A DNA stretch of 48,441 nt from Coriobacteriia bacterium (GCA_016938135.1 JAFGVD010000040.1:1-48441); one strand, 5' to 3'. Positions 9,817 through 19,114 are shown, numbered from the stretch's first letter. The notes: generated from the sequence alone by a model not told the origin. Program-made: numbers and translations.

Positions 9817-11210
9817 GATGCTGTGACCTCCTTGCGTGACTGCTCGAACCGTGCCGCGGCGACTGAAAGCGCCAGCGACAGCCACAGGTACTCAAAGTAT
9901 AGATAGTATTGGAACAACGACTGTACCAGCACCGCCACAAGCGCGGCGACACCAATTGCCTGATACACACCCCAGCGAACTCGTCTCCGACGCCAGAGCA
10001 TGGCCGCGAGAGCACACACTATCACCACCTCGGCAACCAGCGCAGGAATCCCCATCTCCGCCCACATCGCCAGCGGAAGCTGATGCGGCTTCGTGATGGG
10101 TATCAGTGCCCCTGGCTGTCGATAGCGTGGGTAAGCTTGGTCAAACGCTCCCAGCCCCGTGCCGAAGACCCAATTGTCAGCGATCATGTCCTGGGTTGAA
10201 CCGATCATGAGGTATCTCGTCCTGACAGAGGCGTCACTGTTGACATCCGTTATCGAACTGAATCGAGACGTGATCATCTCAGGTGATATCAAGACCACAG
10301 CTACCACGAGCACTCCTACCACGGCCATGAATACGCGACGACGAGCTGGCGCTGCGGACAGTATAAGGACGCCCGCACCCGCGATCACGCCGACCCACCC
10401 GGTCCGCGAGAAGGTCATGACGAGGCCGACGGCGGACAGTCCTGCGGCACCGACCCAAAGCGCGGATCCACGGAGTCGCTTCGCGTGCACAGCCATACCT
10501 AACGCTGCGATAACTCCCACCGAAAGGAAGGTCGCCAGATAGTTGGGATCGTCGAACAGGGCCTCTGGTCGGATGACGCTTCCGCCTCCGGACGTGAACT
10601 GTGTATGAACGTTTCCAATGCCCAGCCCAGGGATAGAGTACTGCGCGATGGCAAGTACCGAGGATGCAACCGCAGTCAGAACCAAGGCAAGAATGACTCG
10701 GCGGGCCACTCGCTCGTCTCGGATAAGAACCGCAAAGGCAGCGTAGAACAGTCCCAAGAACATGATGCGCAGAACAGAGACGGCTGTAGTCGCAGGCGCG
10801 AGAGACCCCGGAAGCGACCAGAGCGCTGCGAAGACAAGCAACAGGACGCCTACTCCAACAGGAGAGAGCGCTCGCTCAATGCGGCGGTCGCCTTTCAGGA
10901 GCAAGCGCCCCCACGAGAACAGCGTCAGCAGCAACACGACATGGAACACAGTCACGCTCGTAGGACGAGTGATGATCCTGCCGAAGGTATCCAAAGGCAA
11001 CGCCGCCAACATGAACAGCAAGCCATGCTCCGGGGACCGCAAAACTAGGACGGCGGACGCGACGCTGACCGGAACCAAGACCACCAGATACAGTGCACGA
11101 AGGCCAAGTGCGCCCTCGAGCAAACCTGCGGCCACGCCGGCCAACAGCGCAACGACCGCCCATGCGGCCACGCGCATCCACGGAGCCGTCTGCGTGCTAC
11201 TGCGGATCAT
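9813..11210 (-). CDS. O-antigen polymerase/ligase family membrane protein (Wzy/WaaL-like)
   Basis: A 465-residue polytopic protein with about a dozen hydrophobic segments and a larger extracytoplasmic loop in the second half (FDQAYPRYRQPGALIPITKPHQLP). The stretch LVMTFSRTGWVGVIAGAG matches the signature region of the Wzy_C/O-antigen ligase family, which polymerises lipid-linked repeat units or transfers finished chains. With a Wzz-type gene directly after it, polymerase is the better guess, but ligase is possible. The ATG at 11210 is chosen because it starts 14 bases before the end of the upstream glycosyltransferase gene and follows a GGGCGGGC stretch; the reading can be extended to 11252. 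Acts at the outer face of the cytoplasmic membrane. Confidence 0.82.
   Translation of the reverse strand: MIRSSTQTAPWMRVAAWAVVALLAGVAAGLLEGALGLRALYLVVLVPVSVASAVLVLRSPEHGLLFMLAALPLDTFGRIITRPTSVTVFHVVLLLTLFSWGRLLLKGDRRIERALSPVGVGVLLLVFAALWSLPGSLAPATTAVSVLRIMFLGLFYAAFAVLIRDERVARRVILALVLTAVASSVLAIAQYSIPGLGIGNVHTQFTSGGGSVIRPEALFDDPNYLATFLSVGVIAALGMAVHAKRLRGSALWVGAAGLSAVGLVMTFSRTGWVGVIAGAGVLILSAAPARRRVFMAVVGVLVVAVVLISPEMITSRFSSITDVNSDASVRTRYLMIGSTQDMIADNWVFGTGLGAFDQAYPRYRQPGALIPITKPHQLPLAMWAEMGIPALVAEVVIVCALAAMLWRRRRVRWGVYQAIGVAALVAVLVQSLFQYYLYFEYLWLSLALSVAAARFEQSRKEVTAS
9826..9833 (-). promoter_or_regulatory. Strong ribosome binding site of the Wzz-like gene
   Basis: AAGGAGGT on the minus strand, nine bases before the ATG at 9816 and inside the end of the upstream polymerase/ligase gene. 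It fixes the start against a longer in-frame reading. Confidence 0.8.
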
Positions 11211-12315
11211 GCTGCCCGCCCATCTCGGCCGCCCTGGTGAGCATCCCCGCATATCGCGAGAGGTTGACCGTTCTATCCCCTACCCTGGCGATGACAGCAT
11301 GGTTCCGAGCGGCGAATCCACCTTCGGCTGCCCGCGAGAGCCCCTCAGACAGCGCTTCGCCCAACGCCCCCGGGGAGATATCGCTGACCAGTATGCCGCG
11401 ACTCTCATCAATTCCCTCGCGCATGGCTCGCAGATCCGTGGTGACAGGAAATGCACCGCACGCCATGGCCTCTTGGAGCGAGAGGGCGAATGAGTCCGAC
11501 GGCGGCACAGAGACCCAGACAGCGGCGCGCCTGAGTTCTGTTGCAACAGCTGCAGGCTCCAAGCGGCCGGTGAACTCCACGCGTCCGGTTAGACCTTCCC
11601 GGGAGATTGCAGCCTCTATCAGTTCCCGATCACCAGGCAGACCATCGCCCACAAGAACCAACTCCGCGTCGCTGTGGCGATCGCACACGACTCTCATAGC
11701 CTCGACGATCTCTGTGAGCCGATAGAACGGCCGGAGTCCCCGTGTGCAGACCACGCGCTGAGGCTCGCGCCGCTCGGGTCCGTCAGAAGTGAATACCGAC
11801 AGGTCGATACCATAGTTGAAGGTCTCGACGTCTTCTGGACGAGCCCCCATCGATATGACCTGTTCCGCGATCTGCTCACATGTGGCATGGACGAGCGTAG
11901 CGCGAGAGATGGCCCGAGACATCAGATACCGTATGTATGCGGGGCGGATATCAAGACGAAGGATGTCAGAACCCCAACATGTGGGCACGACGGGAACTGG
12001 GGAGAACAGGGTCGCGTACACCCCGTCGGGGGTCATCTGCTGAACGCTGACCACATCGTAGTCTCCAGAACGTAACTCCCGACGCATGCGCCAGGCGCGC
12101 ACTACCTCTCGGAATAGCCGCGGCACATATCGAATCAAGCGACTGTGCCGCGCGAAGTTCTTGACGGTCACAGGTATGTCCATCGAGGAGACGTTCGAGA
12201 TGACAGTGACATCGAATCCCTGAGCCAGCAGATAACTGACATACATCTTGAAATGAACATTGTTGGGCTGGATGCCAACCACAGCGATACGCACAGGCCG
12301 TCGAGTGCTGGACAC
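11197..12315 (-). CDS. Glycosyltransferase, GT4-type (copy 1 of a tandem pair)
   Basis: About 372 residues, GT-B fold. The beginning RIAVVGIQPNNVHFKMYV closely resembles KIAVVGIDPQNVHFTVYV in the next gene. Further shared blocks are VQQMTPDGVYA versus IQQVTPDGVYA, WGSDILRLD versus WGSDIHRLD, RGLRPFYRL in both, and LQEAMACGA versus LLEAMACGA. The two genes are tandem paralogues. Start placed at the GTG at 12315, one base after the previous stop and six bases from AGGTGG; a GTG at 12345 would overlap more. The acceptor half carries the paralogue-specific DPxNVHF-like region; the donor-binding glutamate lies in LQEAMACG. Sugar unknown; probably adds one residue of the repeat unit. Confidence 0.87.
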   Translation of the reverse strand: MSSTRRPVRIAVVGIQPNNVHFKMYVSYLLAQGFDVTVISNVSSMDIPVTVKNFARHSRLIRYVPRLFREVVRAWRMRRELRSGDYDVVSVQQMTPDGVYATLFSPVPVVPTCWGSDILRLDIRPAYIRYLMSRAISRATLVHATCEQIAEQVISMGARPEDVETFNYGIDLSVFTSDGPERREPQRVVCTRGLRPFYRLTEIVEAMRVVCDRHSDAELVLVGDGLPGDRELIEAAISREGLTGRVEFTGRLEPAAVATELRRAAVWVSVPPSDSFALSLQEAMACGAFPVTTDLRAMREGIDESRGILVSDISPGALGEALSEGLSRAAEGGFAARNHAVIARVGDRTVNLSRYAGMLTRAAEMGGQHDPQ

Positions 12316-12316
12316 G

Positions 12317-13417
12317 TCACCCCACCTGTCCCTCGGCAAGACCACGCGAAACCCGAACGAGCAGTCGCTCCCATCGCGGAAGATTCTCGGCCTGATCGCC
12401 GCGCTCCTTCACCATCTTGAGATTGAGGGCCCTGTGGCCCCCCTCGGCATATCGCGCAAACCCTTCCAACACGCCTCTGGCGACAGCCTCCGCGCATACA
12501 TCTTCTACGAAGACAGCGCTCGAGGTGTCTATCCATTCGCGGACAGCAGGGATGTCTAGTACCACAGGAACGGCCCCACATGCCATGGCCTCGAGCAGCG
12601 AGAGCGGCGCGCCATCCGTGGGCGGCAGCGACACCCATACCCTGGCGGACTGTAGGTACCCGGCAAGAACAGAAGGACTGACCACTCCAACGAAGTCCAC
12701 CGCGTGATCCACCCCCAACTCACTCGCTATCGCCCTCAATGGTTCTGATTCCCCCGCACCGGCCACCACGACACGTGCATCCGGTTCCTGGGACAAGATC
12801 AACGGCATCGCTCGAATCAGAGACTCAAGGCGGTAGAAGGGCCGCAGCCCACGTGACCAGGCGACCAGCGGACAGGGACGGGCCTCAGGGCCTGGAGCAA
12901 ACACGTCGAGGGCGATTCCGTACTGGAACGTCTCGATGCGTTCCGGACTCGCTCCAGCGGCGGCGAGAGCGGCGGTCATCTCCTGCGAGACTGAATGTAT
13001 CGCACTGGCACGCTGTATCGCTTTGGGCATCAGCCAACGGATGATCCATGGCCGCTGGTCCAAACGATGGATATCCGATCCCCAGAAATCGAGGACGAAG
13101 GGATCCTGACATAGGAGGGCAGCGTACACACCGTCGGGAGTCACCTGCTGGATATCGACCACATCGAATCCAGCGCTCAGACAACGCCGCAGTCGCCACA
13201 ATCGTGGTATCAATCGAAGGCCCCGTGGCAGGAACCGGGCCACCCGCGGGTCCGCCGTGAAGTCACACACCTTCACCGGCGCATCGACTGACGCACGATT
13301 GGTTATCACGGTCACATCGTGGCCCTGGCGTACAAGATGTCGTACGTACACCGTGAAGTGCACGTTCTGCGGGTCGATGCCAACCACGGCGATCTTCATT
13401 GAGGTTGTCGCAGTCAT
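12317..13417 (-). CDS. Glycosyltransferase, GT4-type (copy 2 of a tandem pair)
   Basis: About 366 residues, homologous along its whole length to the following gene (KIAVVGIDPQNVHF at the start, FWGSDIHRLD, RGLRPFYRLES, LLEAMACGAVPVV). Likely GT-B retaining transferase using a nucleotide sugar, cytoplasmic face of the membrane. The reading stays open to 13597, but that part overlaps the end of the previous gene and contains no family sequence. The ATG at 13417 gives the sequence MTATTSMKIAVVG; an ATG at 13399 starts exactly at the conserved strand but lacks a ribosome site. Being a diverged tandem copy, it may add the same sugar in a different linkage or a second sugar. Confidence 0.87.
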   Translation of the reverse strand: MTATTSMKIAVVGIDPQNVHFTVYVRHLVRQGHDVTVITNRASVDAPVKVCDFTADPRVARFLPRGLRLIPRLWRLRRCLSAGFDVVDIQQVTPDGVYAALLCQDPFVLDFWGSDIHRLDQRPWIIRWLMPKAIQRASAIHSVSQEMTAALAAAGASPERIETFQYGIALDVFAPGPEARPCPLVAWSRGLRPFYRLESLIRAMPLILSQEPDARVVVAGAGESEPLRAIASELGVDHAVDFVGVVSPSVLAGYLQSARVWVSLPPTDGAPLSLLEAMACGAVPVVLDIPAVREWIDTSSAVFVEDVCAEAVARGVLEGFARYAEGGHRALNLKMVKERGDQAENLPRWERLLVRVSRGLAEGQVG

Positions 13418-13457
13418 CCGGCAGGGCTCTCTGAAGCTCTCGGACTCGGTCCATGGC

Positions 13458-14813
13458 TCATCTTTGCACAACGGAATCAAGCACGGCAGCCAGTTGGCCC
13501 GCTTGAGCCTTACGTTCATAGCGGGAAACGACTTCTCTTCGCAGCCGGGCAAGGGATCTCCCGGAGGCCTTAGCGTCCGAAAAAGCCGTGAGGGCACCGG
13601 CTATCGCATGGCTATCGGAGTACGACACCACGACGCCCGCATCTGCCTCGGCGATCAGCGTTTGAGCATGACCGTGCGACGGTCCCGCGAACAAGACCGG
13701 TAGCCCCATCCCCAGGTATTCATAGAGCTTGGCCGGCGTACCATGTACGCACGGCAAGTCCGCGAGGACGATTAGCCCCACATCGGATGCCGAGACGAGC
13801 TGCAACGCCTGCTTGTGCGGCAAGTACTCGTGAAGCTCGACCGCATCATCCAAGCCCAACTCATGAATCACGCCTTCGACATACTCAGGCCAGCGACCCA
13901 CGATACGCAGACGGATATCCCGCGGCTGACCGTCAATGCCGTCCCGTGCTTGCTTGAGCGCTTGGAACATGGGCAGCGGATCGCGCGCACTATAGAAGAC
14001 ACCCATGAACACGACCGTAAGTGGTCCGCCGCTTTGCGGTGCCCACACCGGAAGATCAGAACTATCAAAACCGTTGGGTACGACCACGGGCTCCGGACCA
14101 CCAAGCTCGATGATCTCGCTGGTGATAGGATGCGCCGTTGTGACGGCAGCCGCGCTGGCAAGAACCTCGCGCTCTAGCGTGAGGGAGCGCTTCCGATGCC
14201 ATTCAGTGGGATACCACGTGTTGCCTGGGTTATCTCGCCATGCGTCCCTGTAGTCGACTACAAGTGGAACGCCGAGCTTGCGAGCGATTCTACGCCCGGC
14301 AATCAAGACGGAGAACGGCGGACCTGAAGCGAACACGACATCCGCACCGGTCTCCCGTCCCAGGCGCACTCCTGCTCTGACAGCGGGGGAAATCCACAGC
14401 ATGGCGCAATCCGGAATCGCTATCAGGCGGGTGATCTGCTCGGTCCGGCCAGCCCGGCCGGTCGCGGCGACACGCGTCGCGAACTGCACGGATGTCCCCT
14501 GCTGACCCGGGCGTTGGCCCCTGCGGAACAACGAATCCCTGATCGACCTCGCACGAGCCAGCGAACGCGACACCCAGGAGTTGACTGGGCGCGCAGGAGT
14601 CCTCACCACCTGCACGCCGGCGATCTCCTCGGCCAGTGTCTGGTCCATCGCCCTTCCGGGCACGTGTCGTGCAGCCAGGGCAACGGTACGCCAGTCATGG
14701 GCACAAAGATAGCGGGCGAACTTCGCGAGACGTTGCACTCCCGCCCCTGCGGTCGGAGGAAACTCATAGGTGACGAACAGGGCTGTGCGGGTTTCCGGCT
14801 TCTGTGCGTTCAT
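13458..14813 (-). CDS. Glycosyltransferase, GT4-type
   Basis: A 451-residue GT-B protein. It starts with FVTYEFPPTAGAGVQRLAKF, the glycine-rich N-terminal loop typical of exopolysaccharide GT4 enzymes, and has VVFASGPPFSVLIAGRRIAR and LVVDYRDAWRDNPG in the first half. The second half has PEPVVVPNGFDSSDL, TVVFMGVFYSARDPL and LYEYLGMGLPVLFAGP, where the usual donor-binding glutamate of E-x7-E proteins is in KLYEYLGMG. Not closely related to the tandem pair beside it. ATG at 14813, nine bases after the ABC exporter stop. Part of the same operon, specificity unknown. Confidence 0.88.
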   Translation of the reverse strand: MNAQKPETRTALFVTYEFPPTAGAGVQRLAKFARYLCAHDWRTVALAARHVPGRAMDQTLAEEIAGVQVVRTPARPVNSWVSRSLARARSIRDSLFRRGQRPGQQGTSVQFATRVAATGRAGRTEQITRLIAIPDCAMLWISPAVRAGVRLGRETGADVVFASGPPFSVLIAGRRIARKLGVPLVVDYRDAWRDNPGNTWYPTEWHRKRSLTLEREVLASAAAVTTAHPITSEIIELGGPEPVVVPNGFDSSDLPVWAPQSGGPLTVVFMGVFYSARDPLPMFQALKQARDGIDGQPRDIRLRIVGRWPEYVEGVIHELGLDDAVELHEYLPHKQALQLVSASDVGLIVLADLPCVHGTPAKLYEYLGMGLPVLFAGPSHGHAQTLIAEADAGVVVSYSDSHAIAGALTAFSDAKASGRSLARLRREVVSRYERKAQAGQLAAVLDSVVQR

Positions 14814-14822
14814 CCCTGCGCC

Positions 14823-16649
14823 CTAACCGTAGACCTGAAGGTCGAAGAGCTGTCGATAGACCCCATTCGACTCCAGCAGATCATCATGTCGGCCACTCTC
14901 GACGATCTTGCCGCCATCAAGCACCACGATGCTGTCCGATCGCTGGACCGTCGACAGCCGATGAGCGATGACGATAATCGTTTTTTCTCCATGCCATCCG
15001 CTGAGAGCACGCTGGATGTAGTCCTCAGACTCCGAGTCCAAAGCACTGGTCGGCTCATCCAAGATGAGGATATCGGGGTCTTGCAGGAACACCCTGGCGA
15101 GGGCCAGCCGTTGGCGCTGACCACCGGAGAGCCTCACGCCTCTGTCCCCGACTATCGTCTCAAGGCCATTGGGGAGCTTGTCAACGAAGTCCACGGCCCA
15201 CGATTTCGCCAGCGCCATCCTGACTTCGTCCTCCGTAGGCGTGCGCTCCAATCCATACGTGAGGTTGTACAGCACGCTCGCGTTGAAAAGAACCGCATCC
15301 TGGGTCATGAAACCGATAGACCTGCGAAGGCTTACCAAGTCGAACTCAGATGCAGGCACATCGTCGAAGAACACATCGCCGCCCGTAGGCTCTTTCAATC
15401 TAGGGAGAAGATCGACCAGAGTCGACTTACCCGCGCCTGAACGACCCACTATCGCCACCTGAGTCCCCGCAGGAACGGAAAGATCGATTCCTTTGAGGAC
15501 CCTCTCCTCTGACCCCTCGTCATGATAAGAGAAACTGACGTCCTTGAACTCGATACCCCGCGTGAGCCCCTCAAAGCGGCGTTCGCCACCCAGAATGACC
15601 CTGGATGCACGCGCCTGCTGGATCGTATCGTTAACCATCTCCAGGCTGTCGATGTTCGCCGAGAGGAGCTGCCGCCCCATGCTCAACTCCTTGGCCTTCT
15701 GGTTCAGGCGCAGAAGGATGAACAGGAACAGACCAAGACTCGACAGGCTAACGTGGAAGAACTCGACTCCCAGATACACCGTGCCGAACATCGCGAACAT
15801 CTGCGCCGGGTCCACGGTCACTTCGATGACTCCGCGAGAGATCGCGATCTTCACCTGCACTTCTTCAAGACGGCTGATCACATTGCTGACGCGATCAGTC
15901 TCCGCATCCTCTTGCCCCAGCATCTTGATCAGTCGAATCGCATCTATGCGTTCACCGATCACGGTATACGCTTCGTTGTTGCGCTCAGCGGTCTCCTGGC
16001 CCAGACGTCGCGACCTCTTGATACTGCCCTTCACCAGGAATGAGATAAAGACCACCATGATGATTGAAATAACAGTCAACGCTGGCTGCAAGATCAGGAG
16101 GACGGCCACGTACATAAAGACCAGAACACTCAGTGATATGAGCTGGACGAACTGATAGATAGCCTGTCCTCCGCGCTGCACCTGCGCGGTCAGGCAGCTG
16201 ACCAGGTTCCCGTGACCCTGCAACACGACATGAGCAAGATCGCCATGGACCAATGCCGAGAAACCCTGGACGCGAAGGCGCTTAGCCACACGCTGCTGAA
16301 TGCGAGCGCCGTAGTACGAATAAGCGAAATAGACGACCTGCCGGATCAAAATAGGCAGAAACGCCATAACGAGGAGGGTGAGCAGTGTGATCGGTATCCC
16401 GAGAGCATCCGTCACCGAACGCAACAGCTGCCAGATACCAGAATTCATACCAGACGTCTCTGCGCCGGTCTCGATGAACTGGAGAACCGGTGCAAGCATG
16501 CCGACGCCCACGCCCTCGAAGAGCGCGTAGAGCACGGCCAACAGAACGAGTAGGCCTATCTCCTTGCGCTTCAAAGACAGCATCGCGAGTATACGTCGAA
16601 CCTCGGATATGCCGCGCAGCGGCTGAAAACAACTCAATCGGATTCCCAA
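14823..16649 (-). CDS. ABC exporter, fused membrane and ATPase domains (MsbA/PglK-type, candidate lipid-linked oligosaccharide flippase)
   Basis: A 608-residue half-transporter. The membrane domain spans about 25-330 with six predicted helices. The ATPase domain (about 365-600) has Walker A GRSGAGKS at 402-409, signature LSGGQ at 507-511, Walker B ILILDE at 527-532, and the switch His563 in IAHRLSTV. Homologues of this build flip lipids or lipid-linked oligosaccharides, PglK being the model. First gene of the glycosyltransferase-Wzy-Wzz operon, and no Wzx-type flippase is seen, so flipping the lipid-linked repeat unit is the natural role. The start is uncertain: TTG at 16649 is the longest reading, with ATG at 16583 as an alternative; neither has a good ribosome site. 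Confidence 0.88.
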   Translation of the reverse strand: MGIRLSCFQPLRGISEVRRILAMLSLKRKEIGLLVLLAVLYALFEGVGVGMLAPVLQFIETGAETSGMNSGIWQLLRSVTDALGIPITLLTLLVMAFLPILIRQVVYFAYSYYGARIQQRVAKRLRVQGFSALVHGDLAHVVLQGHGNLVSCLTAQVQRGGQAIYQFVQLISLSVLVFMYVAVLLILQPALTVISIIMVVFISFLVKGSIKRSRRLGQETAERNNEAYTVIGERIDAIRLIKMLGQEDAETDRVSNVISRLEEVQVKIAISRGVIEVTVDPAQMFAMFGTVYLGVEFFHVSLSSLGLFLFILLRLNQKAKELSMGRQLLSANIDSLEMVNDTIQQARASRVILGGERRFEGLTRGIEFKDVSFSYHDEGSEERVLKGIDLSVPAGTQVAIVGRSGAGKSTLVDLLPRLKEPTGGDVFFDDVPASEFDLVSLRRSIGFMTQDAVLFNASVLYNLTYGLERTPTEDEVRMALAKSWAVDFVDKLPNGLETIVGDRGVRLSGGQRQRLALARVFLQDPDILILDEPTSALDSESEDYIQRALSGWHGEKTIIVIAHRLSTVQRSDSIVVLDGGKIVESGRHDDLLESNGVYRQLFDLQVYG

Positions 16650-16745
16650 CTCTCATACGTGAGCGCGGGCGTACACGCAGAATCAGTGTACCTTAGCCTA
16701 TGCCAGCCTACCCTGCATCAAGGCAATCACGCTGTTGCCCGGTCG

Positions 16746-19061
16746 TTACTCCGCCTCGACCGTATGCAGAAGCGCCGCTACCGAGTTCTCTACGCCCGGC
16801 TCGATGGCGACAGCACCGCCGAGTATGTAAGCCTCTATCACACGTGTCGCTTGCGCAAGAACCTCTGCCGAGGTCGACGGTATCCTGTCATGCTTGGTCA
16901 GCACTATGACCGTGTTGTAACGCGCCGCCAGTAGTCCACCAGGCACTGCGTCAGCGAAAACCTCGCCCGATGCTATGACGGGACGCGCAAGCGTCTGCCC
17001 CGCCTCAGGAATAAGGGACTTCTCGGCGACCCTAAGCGCGGTCTCATATCGATTCTGCCCCCACCAGCGCTCAAGCGCGGGAGCGAGCTCCCGGCATGCA
17101 TCCTCGATGGCGACACCCAGAGCAGACTCGCCGCCAACGATGACGACCCGCGTGGGCGACAGCGTTGCTATCTCACTCTCGATGGCCGCAGGAAGCGCGT
17201 TGGGTGCACTTAGAAGTACAGGGAATCCACCCCGTGCAGCATACGGAGACACGGAAAGCGCATCCGCGAATCCTACGCCTGAAGCCACGAGCACCGTCTC
17301 CGGCAGGCCGCGTCGCTCCGCAAGCGCGGTCGCTATCAAGGCGGAAGTCTCGTACCTGTCGGCTCCGGCAATCGTCTGGATCTCCGCCGAGGGCCGAATC
17401 GCCCGCACATCGGAATGGACTTTCACCGAGAGGCTCGCTTCGCCACCGAGAATAATTATCTTGCCGGGGCGAAGCCTTCGCAGTTCGGCCTCCAGAACTG
17501 CCGAGACACCCGTTGGCTTGCACAGGAGTACGGGCGCCCTATAGGACTGGGCCAGCGGGACGCCACACAAAGCGTCCGCATACTCCTCAGAGGAAGCGAG
17601 AACCACGACGTCAGACCCGACAGGAAACGCCTCCTGGGAGATCTTCACGGCTGTCTCGATACGGTTCGCACCTGCAAGACGCGTCAGTGCTGGCGTGAAC
17701 TCCTTCTGAACGTAGACTCCATCAACGAACAGAAACAGCTTGTGTATGAAGCTGGACATGTCATTGTTCCATTCGCAGAACAAAACGCCGCTCGTATCGC
17801 CATCGGAGCGCGCGACTATCTGCGGGTTGTTGTACCGCTCCGCAGCACCGGGAGACCTTCCGACAACCTCGTCGAGACGCCAGCCACCTGCCCCGTCGTC
17901 AGACACCCAGTGCTCGATATCGCCGCCGCGAGTAGCGCTCTCCTCCTCTTCGGGAAGGGCCTGTCCGTCGGGGGTACCGCCGGTTGTCAGGTAGACGTGA
18001 GCCGCGCCCGCTGAGTCGAACGCCAGATCAGCTGAGTCGAACAGGTTGTCCGTCTGCACGATACCGGCCGAACCGCCCCACGTCGTCCCGTTCCAGCGAC
18101 GATAACGCCATGTACACTCGGCCGACACTCCTCGTGTGCCCACCAGATACACGAGCGCAGGGGAGCCATCCGGCGCAACGCGAACGACCACCTGATTCGC
18201 GTACTCATCGGCAGTGTCCTCAACCAAAGCCAGAGCATTCATGGTCTCCAGATCGCGATCAGCGCCGATAGGGTCACCGGATACATTCACCCACTGCCCC
18301 GTGAGGTCACGCTTCATGTAGTACACGTTGCGTCGGACGAACCAGTCCAGGGCGCTCTGCTCAAGATCACGCAGCACGAACGCGACGTGCAGCTCGCCCG
18401 ATGGACCATGCGTGGAGTTCACATACCAGGCCTCGACACCCGGGGTCGAGTCAATCACGCACTCCCCGGCCGTCCAGGTACCTTCGGTCGACATACGTGC
18501 GACTTCCCAGTCCAACTTTCGCGCATCGCTTGAAGACGTCCCGTGATTTCGATAAAAGAGCTCGACGCCACCACCCGGCAATGCCCATGGCTGGGGGTAT
18601 GTCGCCATAAGATCCTCAGCGTCGCCATCAAGCCTAATAGTGTTATCGCTATCCCACGAATCGATCTCATGCGGAGCGAGCGACTTGGCGTACCTGAGGT
18701 TCTTGTTGTGGCCGCCGTAGAACACATACAGGTAGCCTTCGGCTTGGTCGATCACCAGGGACGGCCCACCGTGGACGTCTTCTGAGAGACGATTCTCGCC
18801 AACCCGGTATGTGGGAAGCCATGCGCCCTTGTTGTTGTCGTACGCGGTTATGTAGGGGTCAAGATCGGGCCCTTGAAAGACGATATATGTCATTCCGTTC
18901 ACCGGATCGTAGACAGCCTCGGGACTGATCGCCATGGCCTCGTATGACCCGTTCCCGGATGAATCCGCGAAGAAGAAATCCGCGAACCAGCCGTTCGCGG
19001 AGGCGACTCCGCTCAGCAACAACACCGGTACCAGTAGCAGAGTGATAGATAGTCTACGCAC
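16746..19061 (-). CDS. Secreted beta-propeller (BNR_4-like) protein with three C-terminal CWB2 repeats
   Basis: A 771-residue exported protein. Signal peptide 1-22, cut near SANG. Residues about 35-455 look like a bladed propeller of the BNR_4 type: VYDPVNGMTYIVFQG at 50-64, DVHGGPSLVID at 95-105, GYLYVFYGGHNKNLRYAKS at 109-127, then repeated WR/HV/VYL strands to 450. This family includes sugar-binding proteins and some polysaccharide lyases; catalysis here is unproven. Three CWB2 repeats follow (459-555, 562-660, 664-766), starting RLAGANRIET, TIAGADRYET and WWGQNRYET, and should anchor it to a wall polymer. GTG start six bases after AAAGG. It stands between the polysaccharide operon and the divergent UDP-glucose dehydrogenase gene, so it may recognise the polysaccharide made there. 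Confidence 0.85.
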   Translation of the reverse strand: MRRLSITLLLVPVLLLSGVASANGWFADFFFADSSGNGSYEAMAISPEAVYDPVNGMTYIVFQGPDLDPYITAYDNNKGAWLPTYRVGENRLSEDVHGGPSLVIDQAEGYLYVFYGGHNKNLRYAKSLAPHEIDSWDSDNTIRLDGDAEDLMATYPQPWALPGGGVELFYRNHGTSSSDARKLDWEVARMSTEGTWTAGECVIDSTPGVEAWYVNSTHGPSGELHVAFVLRDLEQSALDWFVRRNVYYMKRDLTGQWVNVSGDPIGADRDLETMNALALVEDTADEYANQVVVRVAPDGSPALVYLVGTRGVSAECTWRYRRWNGTTWGGSAGIVQTDNLFDSADLAFDSAGAAHVYLTTGGTPDGQALPEEEESATRGGDIEHWVSDDGAGGWRLDEVVGRSPGAAERYNNPQIVARSDGDTSGVLFCEWNNDMSSFIHKLFLFVDGVYVQKEFTPALTRLAGANRIETAVKISQEAFPVGSDVVVLASSEEYADALCGVPLAQSYRAPVLLCKPTGVSAVLEAELRRLRPGKIIILGGEASLSVKVHSDVRAIRPSAEIQTIAGADRYETSALIATALAERRGLPETVLVASGVGFADALSVSPYAARGGFPVLLSAPNALPAAIESEIATLSPTRVVIVGGESALGVAIEDACRELAPALERWWGQNRYETALRVAEKSLIPEAGQTLARPVIASGEVFADAVPGGLLAARYNTVIVLTKHDRIPSTSAEVLAQATRVIEAYILGGAVAIEPGVENSVAALLHTVEAE

Positions 19062-19108
19062 CAGAGACCTTTCAACTTACACCGACAACCCGCGCGAGGT
19101 ATCAGTGG

Positions 19109-19114
19109 ATTGTA
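19109..19114 (-). promoter_or_regulatory. Possible -10 box of the propeller/CWB2 gene
   Basis: TACAAT on the minus strand within TATACAAT, about 48 bases upstream of the GTG at 19061. It is the same -10 hexamer as before the SpoIID/CWB2 gene. No convincing -35 box is seen at normal spacing, so support is weak. Confidence 0.3.
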
